Shown here: positions 1-10,725 of the stretch, piece by piece | Layout of the letters: every line of letters begins with the position of its first letter | How positions within the stretch are numbered: position 1 is the stretch's first letter | Source of the DNA: Gemmatimonadaceae bacterium | GTDB lineage: Bacteria > Gemmatimonadota > Gemmatimonadetes > Gemmatimonadales > Gemmatimonadaceae | Direction of reading: 5' to 3' | Assembly: GCA_030835125.1 (NCBI GenBank) | Contig: JAUQWM010000032.1 | Coordinates: forward strand, 62,001 to 126,000 | Length of the DNA stretch: 64,000 bases | The notes under the pieces: generated by a model | Seen by the model: only the letters and a program-made list of their open reading frames with translations | Databases searched by the model: none | Told to the model about the DNA's origin: nothing | Translations under genes and position numbers: made by a program

Positions 1-1592
<1,592 letters not shown>

Positions 1593-1723
1593 TCTGTTTT
1601 TCAACCCTCAGGGTTCGCTGCGTGCGGACGCGGAGTGCGTCCGGAGCGTAGGGACGCTACCGGGAAACGCAAATCGCGCGAGCCGAGTCCTCCTGCCCGC
1701 GCGAATGGGTTGCCCGATGCGTG

Positions 1724-1984
1724 TTAGTGGCGGAGGCCAAGATCCGTGATGATCTGGCGGTACCGCTCGACGTCGTTGCGCTTGAGGTACGTCAGCAACC
1801 GGCGACGCTTGCCCACCATCTTGAGGAGGCCGCGGCGGCTATGGTTATCCTTGACGTGACTCTTGAAATGTGCAGACAGGTAGTTGATCCGCTCGGTGAG
1901 GAGCGCAATCTGCACCGGTGGCGATCCCGTATCGTCGGCGTTGGCCCGGTACTTGGCGATCGTCGGTGCCTTTTCAAAACTCAT
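1724..1984 (-). CDS. rpsO: 30S ribosomal protein S15
   Basis: An 86-residue protein starting [20 protein letters not shown] and ending IITDLGLRH. It binds the central domain of 16S rRNA and helps nucleate platform assembly. The [19 protein letters not shown] segment is the conserved S15 core. Length is close to the usual 88-89 residues. A GGAG box lies about ten bases before the ATG. A promoter overlapping a palindrome lies upstream, and pnp follows after 131 bases. Confidence 0.97.
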   Translation of the reverse strand: MSFEKAPTIAKYRANADDTGSPPVQIALLTERINYLSAHFKSHVKDNHSRRGLLKMVGKRRRLLTYLKRNDVERYRQIITDLGLRH

Positions 1985-2032
1985 GACGTATATTCTCCGC
2001 GCATCCCGCGTCGGGTGTGTGCTAAGTCCTTT

Positions 2033-2056
2033 GGAGCACAGTAATTTACTGGCTCC
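2033..2056. promoter_or_regulatory. Inverted repeat in the rpsO/kinase divergent spacer (operator or stem-loop candidate)
   Basis: The core CAGTAA-T-TTACTG is a perfect palindrome. It is extended outward by GGAGC and GCTCC, with one unpaired A. It is AT-rich against a GC-rich background, lies midway between two divergent genes and covers the predicted -10 of rpsO. No regulator can be assigned. Confidence 0.55.
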
Positions 2057-2071
2057 GACCCCCCATGTAAA
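2043..2071 (-). promoter_or_regulatory. Predicted sigma-70-type promoter of rpsO
   Basis: Read on the minus strand the sequence is TTTACA, 17 bases, TAAATT. This predicts a leader of about 50 nt before the rpsO ATG. The -10 box lies inside the palindrome at 2033-2056. Confidence 0.5.
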
Positions 2072-2083
2072 GGCGTGCCCTGA

Positions 2084-3748
2084 GTGCCCGAACGCTACCT
2101 CGGTCAGACGTTGGGGAAGTACCAGATCGAGAGCCTGCTCGGATCCGGGGGGTTCGCGTGGGTATTCAAGGGCTACTATCCCGAGCTCGACATTCCGGTC
2201 GCCATCAAGGTCCTGAAGCCCCAGTTCTCCGGGGACCAGGCGGTGGTCGATCGGTTCCGGCGCGAGGCCTCGACGGCGGCGCGACTCCGTCACCCGAACA
2301 TCATCAAGATCTACGATGTCGGGTTCGAGAAGGGCGCCGTCTACTTCGTGATGGACTACCTCCCGTCGGGCCTGGCGAACCGGCTCGAGGCCACCCAGTC
2401 CCTGCCCGAGGACTACGTCCTCAAGGTCGGCGTGGACGTCGCGCGCGCCCTCGGCTTTGCCCACCGGGAGGGAGTGATCCACCGCGACATCAAGGTGGAC
2501 AACATCCTGTTCGACACCCATGGCAACGCCGTGGTCGCCGACTTCGGGATCGCCCGTGCCCTGTCGGGCTACACCAACCAGACCGGCACCAACATGGTGG
2601 TCGGCACGCCGCAGTACTTCGCGCCGGAGCAGGCGCGGGCGAAACCACTGGACGGCCGGGCCGACCTCTATTCGCTCGGCGTGACGCTGTTCCGGTCCGC
2701 CACGGGGCGGCTCCCGTTCGAGGGCGAGGACTGGTACGAGATCGCGCGGCAGCATGTCGAGGAGCCTCCGCCGACCCCCCGGTCGGTGAACCCCGCGCTG
2801 TCACCGGAGTTCGAGGCGGTGGTGCTGCAATGCATGGCCAAGTCGCCCGACGACCGGCCGCCGACCGGCGAGGTCCTGGCCGACACCATGCAGGACATCC
2901 TCCAGATGCGTCGCGATCCGTCGTCAGCCAACACCGTGACGGTGCTCGCGACCCCGGGCGGGACGCCGGTGAGCGCACAGCGCGGGCGGGTGGCCACGGG
3001 CTCGATGCGGCGGAAGCGGATCGTCTCCGGCGCGGTCGTGGGCACGGTGATCCTCGCGGGGATCGCGGCGCTCCTGTTCCTGCCCATTGGGCCGACCGGC
3101 TTGTCGAGCGCGACTCCGGACTCGATGGTGGTGGATACCAGCGTCGCCGGCGTGCCCGAGACCACGATGATCATCCCCCCGGCAGTGGTCACGGAGTCGG
3201 GAACGCCGAAGGTGACGATTCCCGGGAAGTCGACGCCGCCGCCGAAGAACGCGCCGCCGGCAACGACGGGATCGATCGTGGTCACCGCGCCGGTCGATGC
3301 CGAGATCTCCATCCGCGACGTGGTGATCGGCTTCGGCAACACCAGGCGCGACAGCCTCGCTCCCGATACGTATGTGGTCCGGGCGGAGCTCCCGACCATT
3401 GACGGATGCACCGACGGGCGCCAAACGACCACCGTGCGGGTGCGTGCCGGCGGCACGCATCAGGTCACCTTCACGCCGAAGTTCTGCGGGATGATCGAGA
3501 TCAACGCCGTGGGCAGAAGGGACGAGCGAACGACGGTGCCCGGCCCGATCTGGTATTCGCTGAAGCCGCTCGGCGCGAGCGAGGATCCGAAGGAACAGAT
3601 CCTCCCCATGGCGAGCCCGCTCGTGCTCCCGGTGGGGAAGTACCAGCTCCAGGTGCGGAAGCCGAACTGCGTGCCCTACAACGAGACGGTCGAGATCCTC
3701 GCTGGTGAGACGATCCGGCGAACGTCGCTGGTCCTGATTTGTTCGTAG
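2084..3748 (+). CDS. Membrane Ser/Thr protein kinase (PknB/Hanks type)
   Basis: A 554-residue kinase starting at GTG 2084. The catalytic domain fills residues 12-275. It has the glycine loop GSGGFAWV (20-27), lysine in VAIKVLKP (K42), helix-C Glu61, HRDIKVDN (133-140, catalytic D135), DFGIAR (153-158) and [10 protein letters not shown]. All catalytic residues are present, so an active kinase is expected. A basic stretch RRKR precedes one membrane helix near residues 310-330. A Thr/Pro-rich linker and a region of about 190 residues outside the membrane follow, part of which resembles PEGA-type repeats ([17 protein letters not shown]). The extracellular ligand is unknown. It diverges from rpsO across a palindrome. 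Confidence 0.9.
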   Translation: MPERYLGQTLGKYQIESLLGSGGFAWVFKGYYPELDIPVAIKVLKPQFSGDQAVVDRFRREASTAARLRHPNIIKIYDVGFEKGAVYFVMDYLPSGLANRLEATQSLPEDYVLKVGVDVARALGFAHREGVIHRDIKVDNILFDTHGNAVVADFGIARALSGYTNQTGTNMVVGTPQYFAPEQARAKPLDGRADLYSLGVTLFRSATGRLPFEGEDWYEIARQHVEEPPPTPRSVNPALSPEFEAVVLQCMAKSPDDRPPTGEVLADTMQDILQMRRDPSSANTVTVLATPGGTPVSAQRGRVATGSMRRKRIVSGAVVGTVILAGIAALLFLPIGPTGLSSATPDSMVVDTSVAGVPETTMIIPPAVVTESGTPKVTIPGKSTPPPKNAPPATTGSIVVTAPVDAEISIRDVVIGFGNTRRDSLAPDTYVVRAELPTIDGCTDGRQTTTVRVRAGGTHQVTFTPKFCGMIEINAVGRRDERTTVPGPIWYSLKPLGASEDPKEQILPMASPLVLPVGKYQLQVRKPNCVPYNETVEILAGETIRRTSLVLICS

Positions 3749-3800
3749 AGCGCCCCCGGCCGGACGCCTGCCCGGCATCCACGCCGACCCACCTGCCGCG

Positions 3801-4226
3801 CTAACGTCCTGCCGCGGCGATCCCCGCCACAAAGCCGAAGACGACGCCGCCCCAGAACGTGATCCCCCGGTACCACGGGCGTGGCGGCTCGGACAACACG
3901 GCGATGTGCTCCGTCGCGACGCGCGTGGTCTGGCCGGTCACCAGAGCGGTCACCTGGCCGGAGTCGACGCGAACAACGCGAAACCGGGCGACGAGAATGT
4001 CGCGCTGCCGTGGGTCAACCGCGTGGCCAATCAAGCCTGGCTTCACCCAGCCCGCCGTCCCCCGTGGGAACCGGAACGTCGTATCGCCCACCTGTGTGAT
4101 CTCGAACCGGATTCCCCGGGACTGCGCGTCAGCGTGCCCTGCGGTCAACGCGAGCACCAGCCCCAGCCCCAGCAACCCGCGGCAGCAGCGGTACGCAGCA
4201 ATCAGCACGCAGCGTGGACCGCTCAC
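3801..4226 (-). CDS. Small exported or membrane protein of unknown function
   Basis: A 141-residue protein whose GTG start overlaps the rseP stop codon in the form GTGA, so it is probably translated with rseP. It has a hydrophobic signal segment (GLLGLGLVLALTAGHADAQ, residues 17-35). A beta-rich middle includes RDILVARFRVVRVDSGQVTAL. A C-terminal hydrophobic helix (ITFWGGVVFGFVAGIAAAG) could anchor it. No family is recognised. The valine at residue 7 is an alternative GTG start. Confidence 0.65.
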   Translation of the reverse strand: MSGPRCVLIAAYRCCRGLLGLGLVLALTAGHADAQSRGIRFEITQVGDTTFRFPRGTAGWVKPGLIGHAVDPRQRDILVARFRVVRVDSGQVTALVTGQTTRVATEHIAVLSEPPRPWYRGITFWGGVVFGFVAGIAAAGR

Positions 4227-5422
4227 CGGAAGATCAACGCCTTCACGTCGTTGAACATCACGAGCGCAAAAAGGAGGGCAATCGCCACCAGCCCGGCGCG
4301 CAGGACATACTCACGCGTGCGCGCGCTGAACGCGCTTCCCTTGATGCCCTCGGCCACGTTGATGAGGATCTGGCCTCCGTCGAGGATGGGGATGGGGAGA
4401 AGATTGAGGACCGCGACGTTGATGCTGAGGAATGCGATCAGCGAGAACAGCGTTTCCATCCCGGACTTTGCCGCCTCGACCGACGTGCGGGCGATGGTGA
4501 TCGGCCCGCCCAGTTGCGACACGCTCACCTTGCCGGTCACCAGGCCGCCCACCACGCGGATGACCGCCGTGCCCATGGCCCAGGTGCTGTGCCAGCCGGC
4601 CACCGCCGATTCACCCAGCCCCATGGGCTCCCGCGCAATATTGATCGTCGAAGCCGCGCCGATGCGCCCCACAGGCTCGACGGTGCCGATGTCGGTCGTA
4701 TCCTCCCGCAGTTCGGGCGTGATGCGAATCGTCTCGGAGCGCCCGCCCCGCATCACCTCGAAGGTGAGCTCGCGGCCGGCCGAGGCCGAGACCCGTTCCG
4801 TCACCTCGTTCCAGCGCCGCACCGGCGTGCCGTCGACCGCGATGATGCTGTCCCCCTTGAGCAGCCCCGCGCGGTCGGCGGGACGGTCGGGGACGATGGA
4901 ATCCACCACCGCCGGGATGTAGGCCCGGCCATAGCCGGCGTAGAGTCCCGTCGAGACCACGAGCGCGAGCACGGCGTTCATGGTGACGCCGGCCAGCATG
5001 ATCACCAGCCTGCCCCACAGCGGCTTGGACTCGAACCAGCGATTCTCGGGGACCGGCTTCGGCCCGAACGGCACCATGGCATCGGGATCCCAGTCCTTCG
5101 GCCGGGCCTCGACGGCATGGTGCTCACCGGTAATGGTCGGTGACGAACTGGCGCCGACGGCGGGAACCCGGGCCTCGCTGCCGCCCTCGAGGAAGGCGGT
5201 GGCCTCGTCCTCGCGCGACGCCATCCGCACGTACCCGCCTAACGGCAGCGCGCCGATGATGTACTCGGTCTCGCCGAACCGGCGGCGCCAGAGGGCCGGA
5301 CCGAAGCCGATCGAGAAGCGGGGCGCATACACGCCGAGCCACTTGGCGGCCATGAAGTGCCCCAGTTCGTGCACCAGCACGACGAGGCCGAAGACGAGAA
5401 CAGGGGCGAGCCAGCTGAGCAT
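4223..5422 (-). CDS. rseP: RseP-type site-2 intramembrane zinc metalloprotease
   Basis: A 399-residue polytopic protease. The zinc motif HELGH is at residues 18-22 in the first membrane segment, followed by the GFGPALWRR and LPLGGYVRM stretches typical of the family. One PDZ domain follows (about residues 190-275, GRAYIPAVVDSIV onward). The second metal-ligand region NLLPIPILDGGQ lies in the C-terminal membrane part. Members cleave anti-sigma factors and signal-peptide remnants inside the membrane. It follows dxr with two bases between the stop and its ATG. Confidence 0.95.
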   Translation of the reverse strand: MLSWLAPVLVFGLVVLVHELGHFMAAKWLGVYAPRFSIGFGPALWRRRFGETEYIIGALPLGGYVRMASREDEATAFLEGGSEARVPAVGASSSPTITGEHHAVEARPKDWDPDAMVPFGPKPVPENRWFESKPLWGRLVIMLAGVTMNAVLALVVSTGLYAGYGRAYIPAVVDSIVPDRPADRAGLLKGDSIIAVDGTPVRRWNEVTERVSASAGRELTFEVMRGGRSETIRITPELREDTTDIGTVEPVGRIGAASTINIAREPMGLGESAVAGWHSTWAMGTAVIRVVGGLVTGKVSVSQLGGPITIARTSVEAAKSGMETLFSLIAFLSINVAVLNLLPIPILDGGQILINVAEGIKGSAFSARTREYVLRAGLVAIALLFALVMFNDVKALIFR

Positions 5423-5424
5423 CG

Positions 5425-6597
5425 TTACTGCCGGGAATCGGGAATCGGGAATCGGGAATCGGGACTTCCAGACTGGAACAGCGTCGACACATGGCGGCGC
5501 GCGGCCGAGTCGGCCTCCAGCAGTGCCTCCCGGCTTCCGCCGGGAAGCCCACCGAGCCGCTCCAGCGCCGAACCGATGGCCCGCGGGATACCGACGAATG
5601 AAAGCGCCCCGTCGAGGAACAGCGCAACTGCCTGCTCGTTGGCCGCATTGAAGACGGCCGGCGCGGCGCCGCCGGCCCGGCCTGCCTCGATCCCCATCCG
5701 GAGCGCCGGAAAATCGTCGAGTCGGACCCGCTCGAAGGTCAACGGGGATGCCGCGACCGGATCGAACGGTGGGATGGCCGGCTCCGGAACGCGTTCGGGA
5801 TGCGTCAGGGCGTACAGCACGGGCAACTCCATCGACGGCGCGCCAAGCTGCGCGAGGACGCTGCTGTCGACGAACTCCACCAGCGAGTGCACCACGCTCT
5901 GCGGGTGGACGACCACGTCGATGGCATCGTACGGGACGCCGAAGAGGAAATGCGCCTCGATCACCTCGAGGGCCTTGTTGGCGAGGGTCGCACTATCGAC
6001 CGTGATCTTCCGCCCCATCTGCCAGGTCGGATGGCGCAGCGCGTCGGCCAGCGTCGCATGCGCGAGTTGCTGCCGGTTCCAGTCGCGGAACGGGCCACCC
6101 GACGCCGTGAGGATCAGCCGCCGGACCTGCGCGTCCGGCCGGCCGGCCAGGCACTGGAGGATCGCGGAGTGTTCGGAGTCCACCGGGACGATTTCCCCTC
6201 CGTTTTCGCGCGCCGCGAGCGACACCAGCTCCCCGGCGACGACGAGCGTCTCCTTGTTCGCGAGGGCGACCCGCTTTCCCGCCCGCAGCGCGGCGAGCGT
6301 GGCGTCGAGTCCCGCGGCGCCCACCACGGCGTTGAGGACGATGTCCGCGTCAGGCAGCTGGGCGGCCTGCACGAGGGCATCGGGGCCCAGGCACCAGGTT
6401 TCGGGAACGCTCCCTTGTCCGGAGACCAGTCCCGCGAACGGAGCGCCGGTCGCCCTGACCTGCTCCGCGAGGAGTGTCGCGTTGGCGTTGGAGGTGAGCG
6501 CGGCGACGTGGAATCGCGAGGGATGCCTGGCGAGCACCCGCAGTGCGGTCGTGCCGATCGAGCCCGTGGAGCCGAGGACAGCGACGCCCTTCGTCAC
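5425..6597 (-). CDS. dxr: 1-deoxy-D-xylulose-5-phosphate reductoisomerase
   Basis: Catalyses the second step of the MEP isoprenoid pathway, forming 2-C-methyl-D-erythritol 4-phosphate with NADPH. The likely start is GTG 6597, giving MTKGVAVLGSTGSIGTTALR with the NADPH-binding GSTGSIG at residues 8-14; a longer frame upstream is repeat-derived spacer. The family segments PVDSEHSAILQCL and LTASGGPFRD are present. Length is 390 residues. The last dozen residues (PDSRFPIPDSRQ) are encoded by a GGGAATC tandem repeat and are not family sequence. dxs lies in the same window at 40618-42492. Confidence 0.95.
   Translation of the reverse strand: MTKGVAVLGSTGSIGTTALRVLARHPSRFHVAALTSNANATLLAEQVRATGAPFAGLVSGQGSVPETWCLGPDALVQAAQLPDADIVLNAVVGAAGLDATLAALRAGKRVALANKETLVVAGELVSLAARENGGEIVPVDSEHSAILQCLAGRPDAQVRRLILTASGGPFRDWNRQQLAHATLADALRHPTWQMGRKITVDSATLANKALEVIEAHFLFGVPYDAIDVVVHPQSVVHSLVEFVDSSVLAQLGAPSMELPVLYALTHPERVPEPAIPPFDPVAASPLTFERVRLDDFPALRMGIEAGRAGGAAPAVFNAANEQAVALFLDGALSFVGIPRAIGSALERLGGLPGGSREALLEADSAARRHVSTLFQSGSPDSRFPIPDSRQ
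5433..5464. repeat. GGGAATC heptamer tandem repeat, about 4.5 copies
   Basis: Four perfect copies plus a partial copy. It encodes the C-terminal tail of dxr on the minus strand and ends a few bases before the rseP start. Because seven is not a multiple of three, the repeat encodes a rotating peptide (PDSRFPI). Confidence 0.9.
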
Positions 6598-6673
6598 GGG
6601 CAGGAGGCGGGAAACGGGAGATGGGAGCAGCCTCCCTCCATGCCCCCCACCCTCGACACGCATGGGCGCGCTT

Positions 6674-7531
6674 TCATCGCGGGGCCGCCAGCAGCAACCG
6701 TCCCAGGATCAGGTAAGCGACGGGGATCGCGAAGTAGAGGCTATCGAGGCGATCGAGCACGCCGCCGTGGGCACTGAAGATGGCCGAGCTGTCCTTCACG
6801 CCGGCCTCGCGCTTGAACAGCGACTCGACCAGGTCGCCCACCTGCCCCACGATGCTGATCACCAGCCCGAAGATCAGCGCGGTCCACGGCGCCAACGCGA
6901 GTTGCGCCAAGGGAACGAGCACCTGGTCGTTGTACAGCCACGCTCCCGCCATGGTGGCCAGCGCGCCACCGACCGCGCCGGCCACGGTCTTTCCCGGGCT
7001 CACGGCCGGCATGAGCTTCCGCCGCCCGAAGGCGCGTCCCACGGCGTAGGCACCGGTGTCACTGACCCACGTCAGGACGATGGGAAAGAACGCGAGTGCG
7101 GCGCCGGCGGCCGGCTCCACGATGAACCGGTGATGGCGCAGCGCATAGGCATAGGCCAGCGTGGCACCGGCGTACAACACCCCGAATACGGTGACCGCGA
7201 TCGCGCCGAGGGGGCGTTCGCCAGGCGACCGGCTCCAGAGCACGGCCCCCACGAGCGTGATGAACACGGCCCCCCCGGCGGCGAGCGGGGCATCGATCCA
7301 GCCAAGCCGATGCGCGTGGACCGCGAGCGGCATGAGCGCCGCCAGCGGGATGCCGATCGGTTCGATGGCCGGGGTGCCATTGGCCCGGGACAGTCGGAAC
7401 AGCTCCCAGGCACCGAGCCCCGCGAGGACGGCGAGGAGGGTCGCCAGGACGAGGCCGCCCGCGTAGCCGGCGGCGAGGGCGACGGGGATCCCGATCGCGG
7501 CGACGAGGATCCGGCGGCCGCAGGCACCCAC
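6674..7531 (-). CDS. cdsA: Phosphatidate cytidylyltransferase
   Basis: Makes CDP-diacylglycerol from phosphatidic acid and CTP in the inner membrane, feeding phospholipid synthesis. The 285-residue sequence is a string of hydrophobic helices. The conserved SDTGAYAVGRAFGRRK and SPGKTVAGAVGG blocks come before the C-terminal signature HGGVLDRLDSLYFAIP, which carries the catalytic aspartates. GTG 7531 is the start, twelve bases after the uppS stop. The gene order frr-uppS-cdsA-dxr-rseP is the common bacterial one. Confidence 0.95.
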   Translation of the reverse strand: MGACGRRILVAAIGIPVALAAGYAGGLVLATLLAVLAGLGAWELFRLSRANGTPAIEPIGIPLAALMPLAVHAHRLGWIDAPLAAGGAVFITLVGAVLWSRSPGERPLGAIAVTVFGVLYAGATLAYAYALRHHRFIVEPAAGAALAFFPIVLTWVSDTGAYAVGRAFGRRKLMPAVSPGKTVAGAVGGALATMAGAWLYNDQVLVPLAQLALAPWTALIFGLVISIVGQVGDLVESLFKREAGVKDSSAIFSAHGGVLDRLDSLYFAIPVAYLILGRLLLAAPR

Positions 7532-7542
7532 CGCCGGGCTCG

Positions 7543-8292
<750 letters not shown>

Positions 8293-8306
8293 GGGACCCG
8301 GTCCCG

Positions 8307-8861
8307 TCAGACTTCCATGATCTCGTGCTCTTTCGCCTTCATGAGCGCGTCGATCTTCGCCATGTACTCGTCGTGCACCTTCTGCAGGTCCTTCTCGGCG
8401 TGCTTGACGTCGTCCTCGGAGACGCCGTCCAGCTTCTTCAGCCGGTCGCGGCACTCGGTGCGCCAGTGCCGGACCCCGATGCGCCCCTCCTCGGCGAACT
8501 TGTGCACGATCTTCACCAGGTCGCGGCGGCGCTCCTCGTTCATCTGCGGGAGGGGAACGCGGATCATCGGGCCCTGCGTAATGGGGTCGAGGCCGAGTTC
8601 CGCCTCACGGATGGCCTTCTCGATGACCTTGATCTGCGACTTGTCGAACGGCGTGACCGTGAGGAGCCGCGGCTCGGGGGCCGCCACGCTCGCCACCTGG
8701 TTGAGCATCATGAGCGTGCCGTAGACCTCGACGCGCACGGTGTCCAGCATGTTGGAAGTGGCCTTGCTGGACCGGACCGACGAGAACTCGTGCCTCACCG
8801 AGTCGATCGCCTTGTCCATGTGCGTGCGGGCGTCCTTCAGGATCTGCGGGATGGTACTCAT
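8307..8861 (-). CDS. frr: Ribosome recycling factor
   Basis: Splits post-termination ribosomes together with EF-G. The 184-residue sequence has the expected three-helix-bundle pattern with a small inserted domain. It includes VRSSKATSNMLDTVRVEVYG, the LTVTPFDKSQIKVIEKAI core and NEERRRDLVKIVHKFAEEGR. Its ATG directly abuts the pyrH stop codon with no spacer, so coupled translation is likely. Confidence 0.97.
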   Translation of the reverse strand: MSTIPQILKDARTHMDKAIDSVRHEFSSVRSSKATSNMLDTVRVEVYGTLMMLNQVASVAAPEPRLLTVTPFDKSQIKVIEKAIREAELGLDPITQGPMIRVPLPQMNEERRRDLVKIVHKFAEEGRIGVRHWRTECRDRLKKLDGVSEDDVKHAEKDLQKVHDEYMAKIDALMKAKEHEIMEV

Positions 8862-9593
8862 CTAGCGCTGGTCCCCCGTGACAAGTGTGCCGACCCGCTC
8901 GCCGCGCACGGCCATCGCCACGGCGCCCGGTCGGTGGATGTTGAGCACGATCAGCGGCAGGTTGTTCTCCTTGCAGAGCGTCACCGCGGTCTGGTCCATG
9001 ACCCCCAGTTCCTCGACCATGACGTCGCGATAGCTGATCTGTTCATAGAACGTGGCGTCGGGGTGCTTCTTCGGGTCCGCCGAGTAGACCCCATCGACAC
9101 TGGTCGCCTTGATGATCACGTCGGCCTTCATCTGGATGGCGCGCAGGGCGGCCGCCGTATCGGTCGAAAAGTACGGGTTGCCGGTGCCGCCGGCAAAGAT
9201 GACGATGCGCCCCTTCTCGAAGTGGCGCAGGGCGCGGCGGCGGATGTAGGGTTCCGCGAGTTCCTCCATCCGGATGGCGGTCATCACCCGGGTGTCGAGC
9301 CCGCGGCGCTCCATCACGTCCTGCAGGGCGAGCGCGTTGATGACGGTCCCGAGCATGCCCATGTAGTCGGCGGCCACCCGGTCGAGGCCCATCTCGGCCA
9401 GCTGCCGCCCGCGTACCATGTTGCCACCACCGATGACCATTCCCACGCCGACGCCCATGGTGACGACCGCGCGCACCTCGTCGCAGAACTGCCCGATGCG
9501 CTCGAAGTCGAAGCCCGTGCCCCGCTCCCCGGCGAGGGCCTCGCCGGAGAGCTTGAGCAGGATGCGCGAGTAGGCCGGCTGGCCGGCGGTCAT
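8862..9593 (-). CDS. pyrH: Uridylate kinase (UMP kinase)
   Basis: Phosphorylates UMP to UDP. It is the bacterial hexameric amino-acid-kinase-fold enzyme. The 243-residue sequence has ILLKLSGEALAG near the start (phosphate binding), VGMVIGGGNMVRGR, the DRVAADYMGMLGTVINALAL block and FAGGTGNPYFSTDTAAALRA. It lies between tsf and frr, its conserved position, three bases after the tsf stop. Confidence 0.97.
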   Translation of the reverse strand: MTAGQPAYSRILLKLSGEALAGERGTGFDFERIGQFCDEVRAVVTMGVGVGMVIGGGNMVRGRQLAEMGLDRVAADYMGMLGTVINALALQDVMERRGLDTRVMTAIRMEELAEPYIRRRALRHFEKGRIVIFAGGTGNPYFSTDTAAALRAIQMKADVIIKATSVDGVYSADPKKHPDATFYEQISYRDVMVEELGVMDQTAVTLCKENNLPLIVLNIHRPGAVAMAVRGERVGTLVTGDQR

Positions 9594-9596
9594 GCG

Positions 9597-10484
9597 CTAC
9601 TCACCCATCCGGTAGCGCACGAACCGCCGGACCGTCAGCGTGCCGCCAGCGGCCTTCGAGGCGTCGTCGACGAGCTGCTGGATCGACTTCGACTCGTCGC
9701 GGACCCACGGCTGGTCGAGGAGGGTGACCTCGGCGAAGAACTTCTTCACCTGACCCTCGACGATCATGGCGATCCTCGCCTCGGGCTTGCCCTCGGCGAT
9801 CGCCTTCTCCGTGAAGATCCGCTGCTCACGCTCGACCATGTCGGCCGGGACGTCCTCGCGGCGCACGGCCTCCGGGACACGCGGGACGCCCGCCGCGACG
9901 TGCTCGGCGACCGTCTTCGCGAGGTCCTGGGCCGCCGGGCCGGCCGGACCCGTGACCTCCACCATCACGGCCACGCGACCGTTGTGGTGGATGTACGTGC
10001 CTAACGTCCCGTCGGTGGTGAGCCGGGCGTACCGGCGCAGCACGACGTTCTCCCCCGTCCGGGCCGCGGTCTGGGTGACCTTGTCCTGGACGGTGATGCC
10101 ATTGACGGGCCTGGCGAGGAACGCCCCGCCGGTGGCATCGGGGACGATGCCGTCCCACGAGGTGTCGGCGAGGAGGGCGCGTCCGAGCTCCTGGGCCACG
10201 GCGACGAACTCCTCGTTCCGGGAGACGAAATCGGTCTCGCAGTCGAGCTCGAGCATCGCGCCGGACCTGGCGTCCGGGGCGAGCAGGCAGACGATGCTGC
10301 CCTCGGAGGCCACGCGACCGGCGCGCTTTTCGGCCTTGGCGATCCCCGACTTGCGGAGGTTCTCGATGGCGAGGTTGATGTCGCCGTTGGCGGCGGTCAG
10401 GGCATTTCGGCAGTCCATCATGCCCGCGCCGGTGCGCTGGCGGAGCTCCTGGACGTCTTTGGCGCTTGGCTTGTAGTCGGTCAT
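9597..10484 (-). CDS. tsf: Elongation factor Ts
   Basis: Nucleotide exchange factor for EF-Tu. Starting at ATG 10484 it is 295 residues: a UBA-like N-terminus (VQELRQRTGAGMMDCRNALT), the core with ELDCETDFVSRNEEF, and a C-terminal dimerisation region. A second ATG lies at 10490. The frame stays open upstream through a CACCAG hexamer tract, and an ATG at 10586 follows a GGGAG sequence. A form with an (ST)n-rich N-terminal tail is therefore possible but has no family precedent that I know of. No clear Shine-Dalgarno site precedes 10484. Confidence 0.94.
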   Translation of the reverse strand: MTDYKPSAKDVQELRQRTGAGMMDCRNALTAANGDINLAIENLRKSGIAKAEKRAGRVASEGSIVCLLAPDARSGAMLELDCETDFVSRNEEFVAVAQELGRALLADTSWDGIVPDATGGAFLARPVNGITVQDKVTQTAARTGENVVLRRYARLTTDGTLGTYIHHNGRVAVMVEVTGPAGPAAQDLAKTVAEHVAAGVPRVPEAVRREDVPADMVEREQRIFTEKAIAEGKPEARIAMIVEGQVKKFFAEVTLLDQPWVRDESKSIQQLVDDASKAAGGTLTVRRFVRYRMGE

Positions 10485-10542
10485 TTTCATTTGAGGATCG
10501 GGCTGCGTGCTGATTGCTGGTGGCTGGTCCTGCCGCTGCGTG

Positions 10543-10578
10543 CTGGTGCTGGTGCTGGTGCTGGTGCTGGTGCTGGTG
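10543..10578. repeat. CTGGTG hexamer tandem repeat, 6 copies, upstream of tsf
   Basis: Six perfect CTGGTG units on the plus strand (CACCAG in the tsf sense). The same unit and orientation occur upstream of dxs at 42549-42638. The length is a multiple of three and stays in frame with tsf. Confidence 0.9.
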
Positions 10579-10610
10579 GTGCTCATCTCTACTCCCATCT
10601 CCCATCTCGC

Positions 10611-10643
10611 AAAAAAACGCCGCCGGCTGGAGGGCCGACGGCG
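10611..10643 (-). terminator. Intrinsic terminator between rpsB and tsf
   Basis: A ten-base-pair GC stem with one mismatch (arms 10634-10643 and 10618-10627, six-base loop), followed on the minus strand by seven T residues (10617-10611). It lies after the rpsB stop and upstream of tsf, so some read-through or a separate tsf promoter is implied. Confidence 0.85.
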
Positions 10644-10725
10644 CTTCGGTGACTTCACCGAGTGCACATGATCCGGAGATCATGTCCGGCCAGACGGGGC
10701 GGCCGGAATCCGTGGCGCTCGAAAG

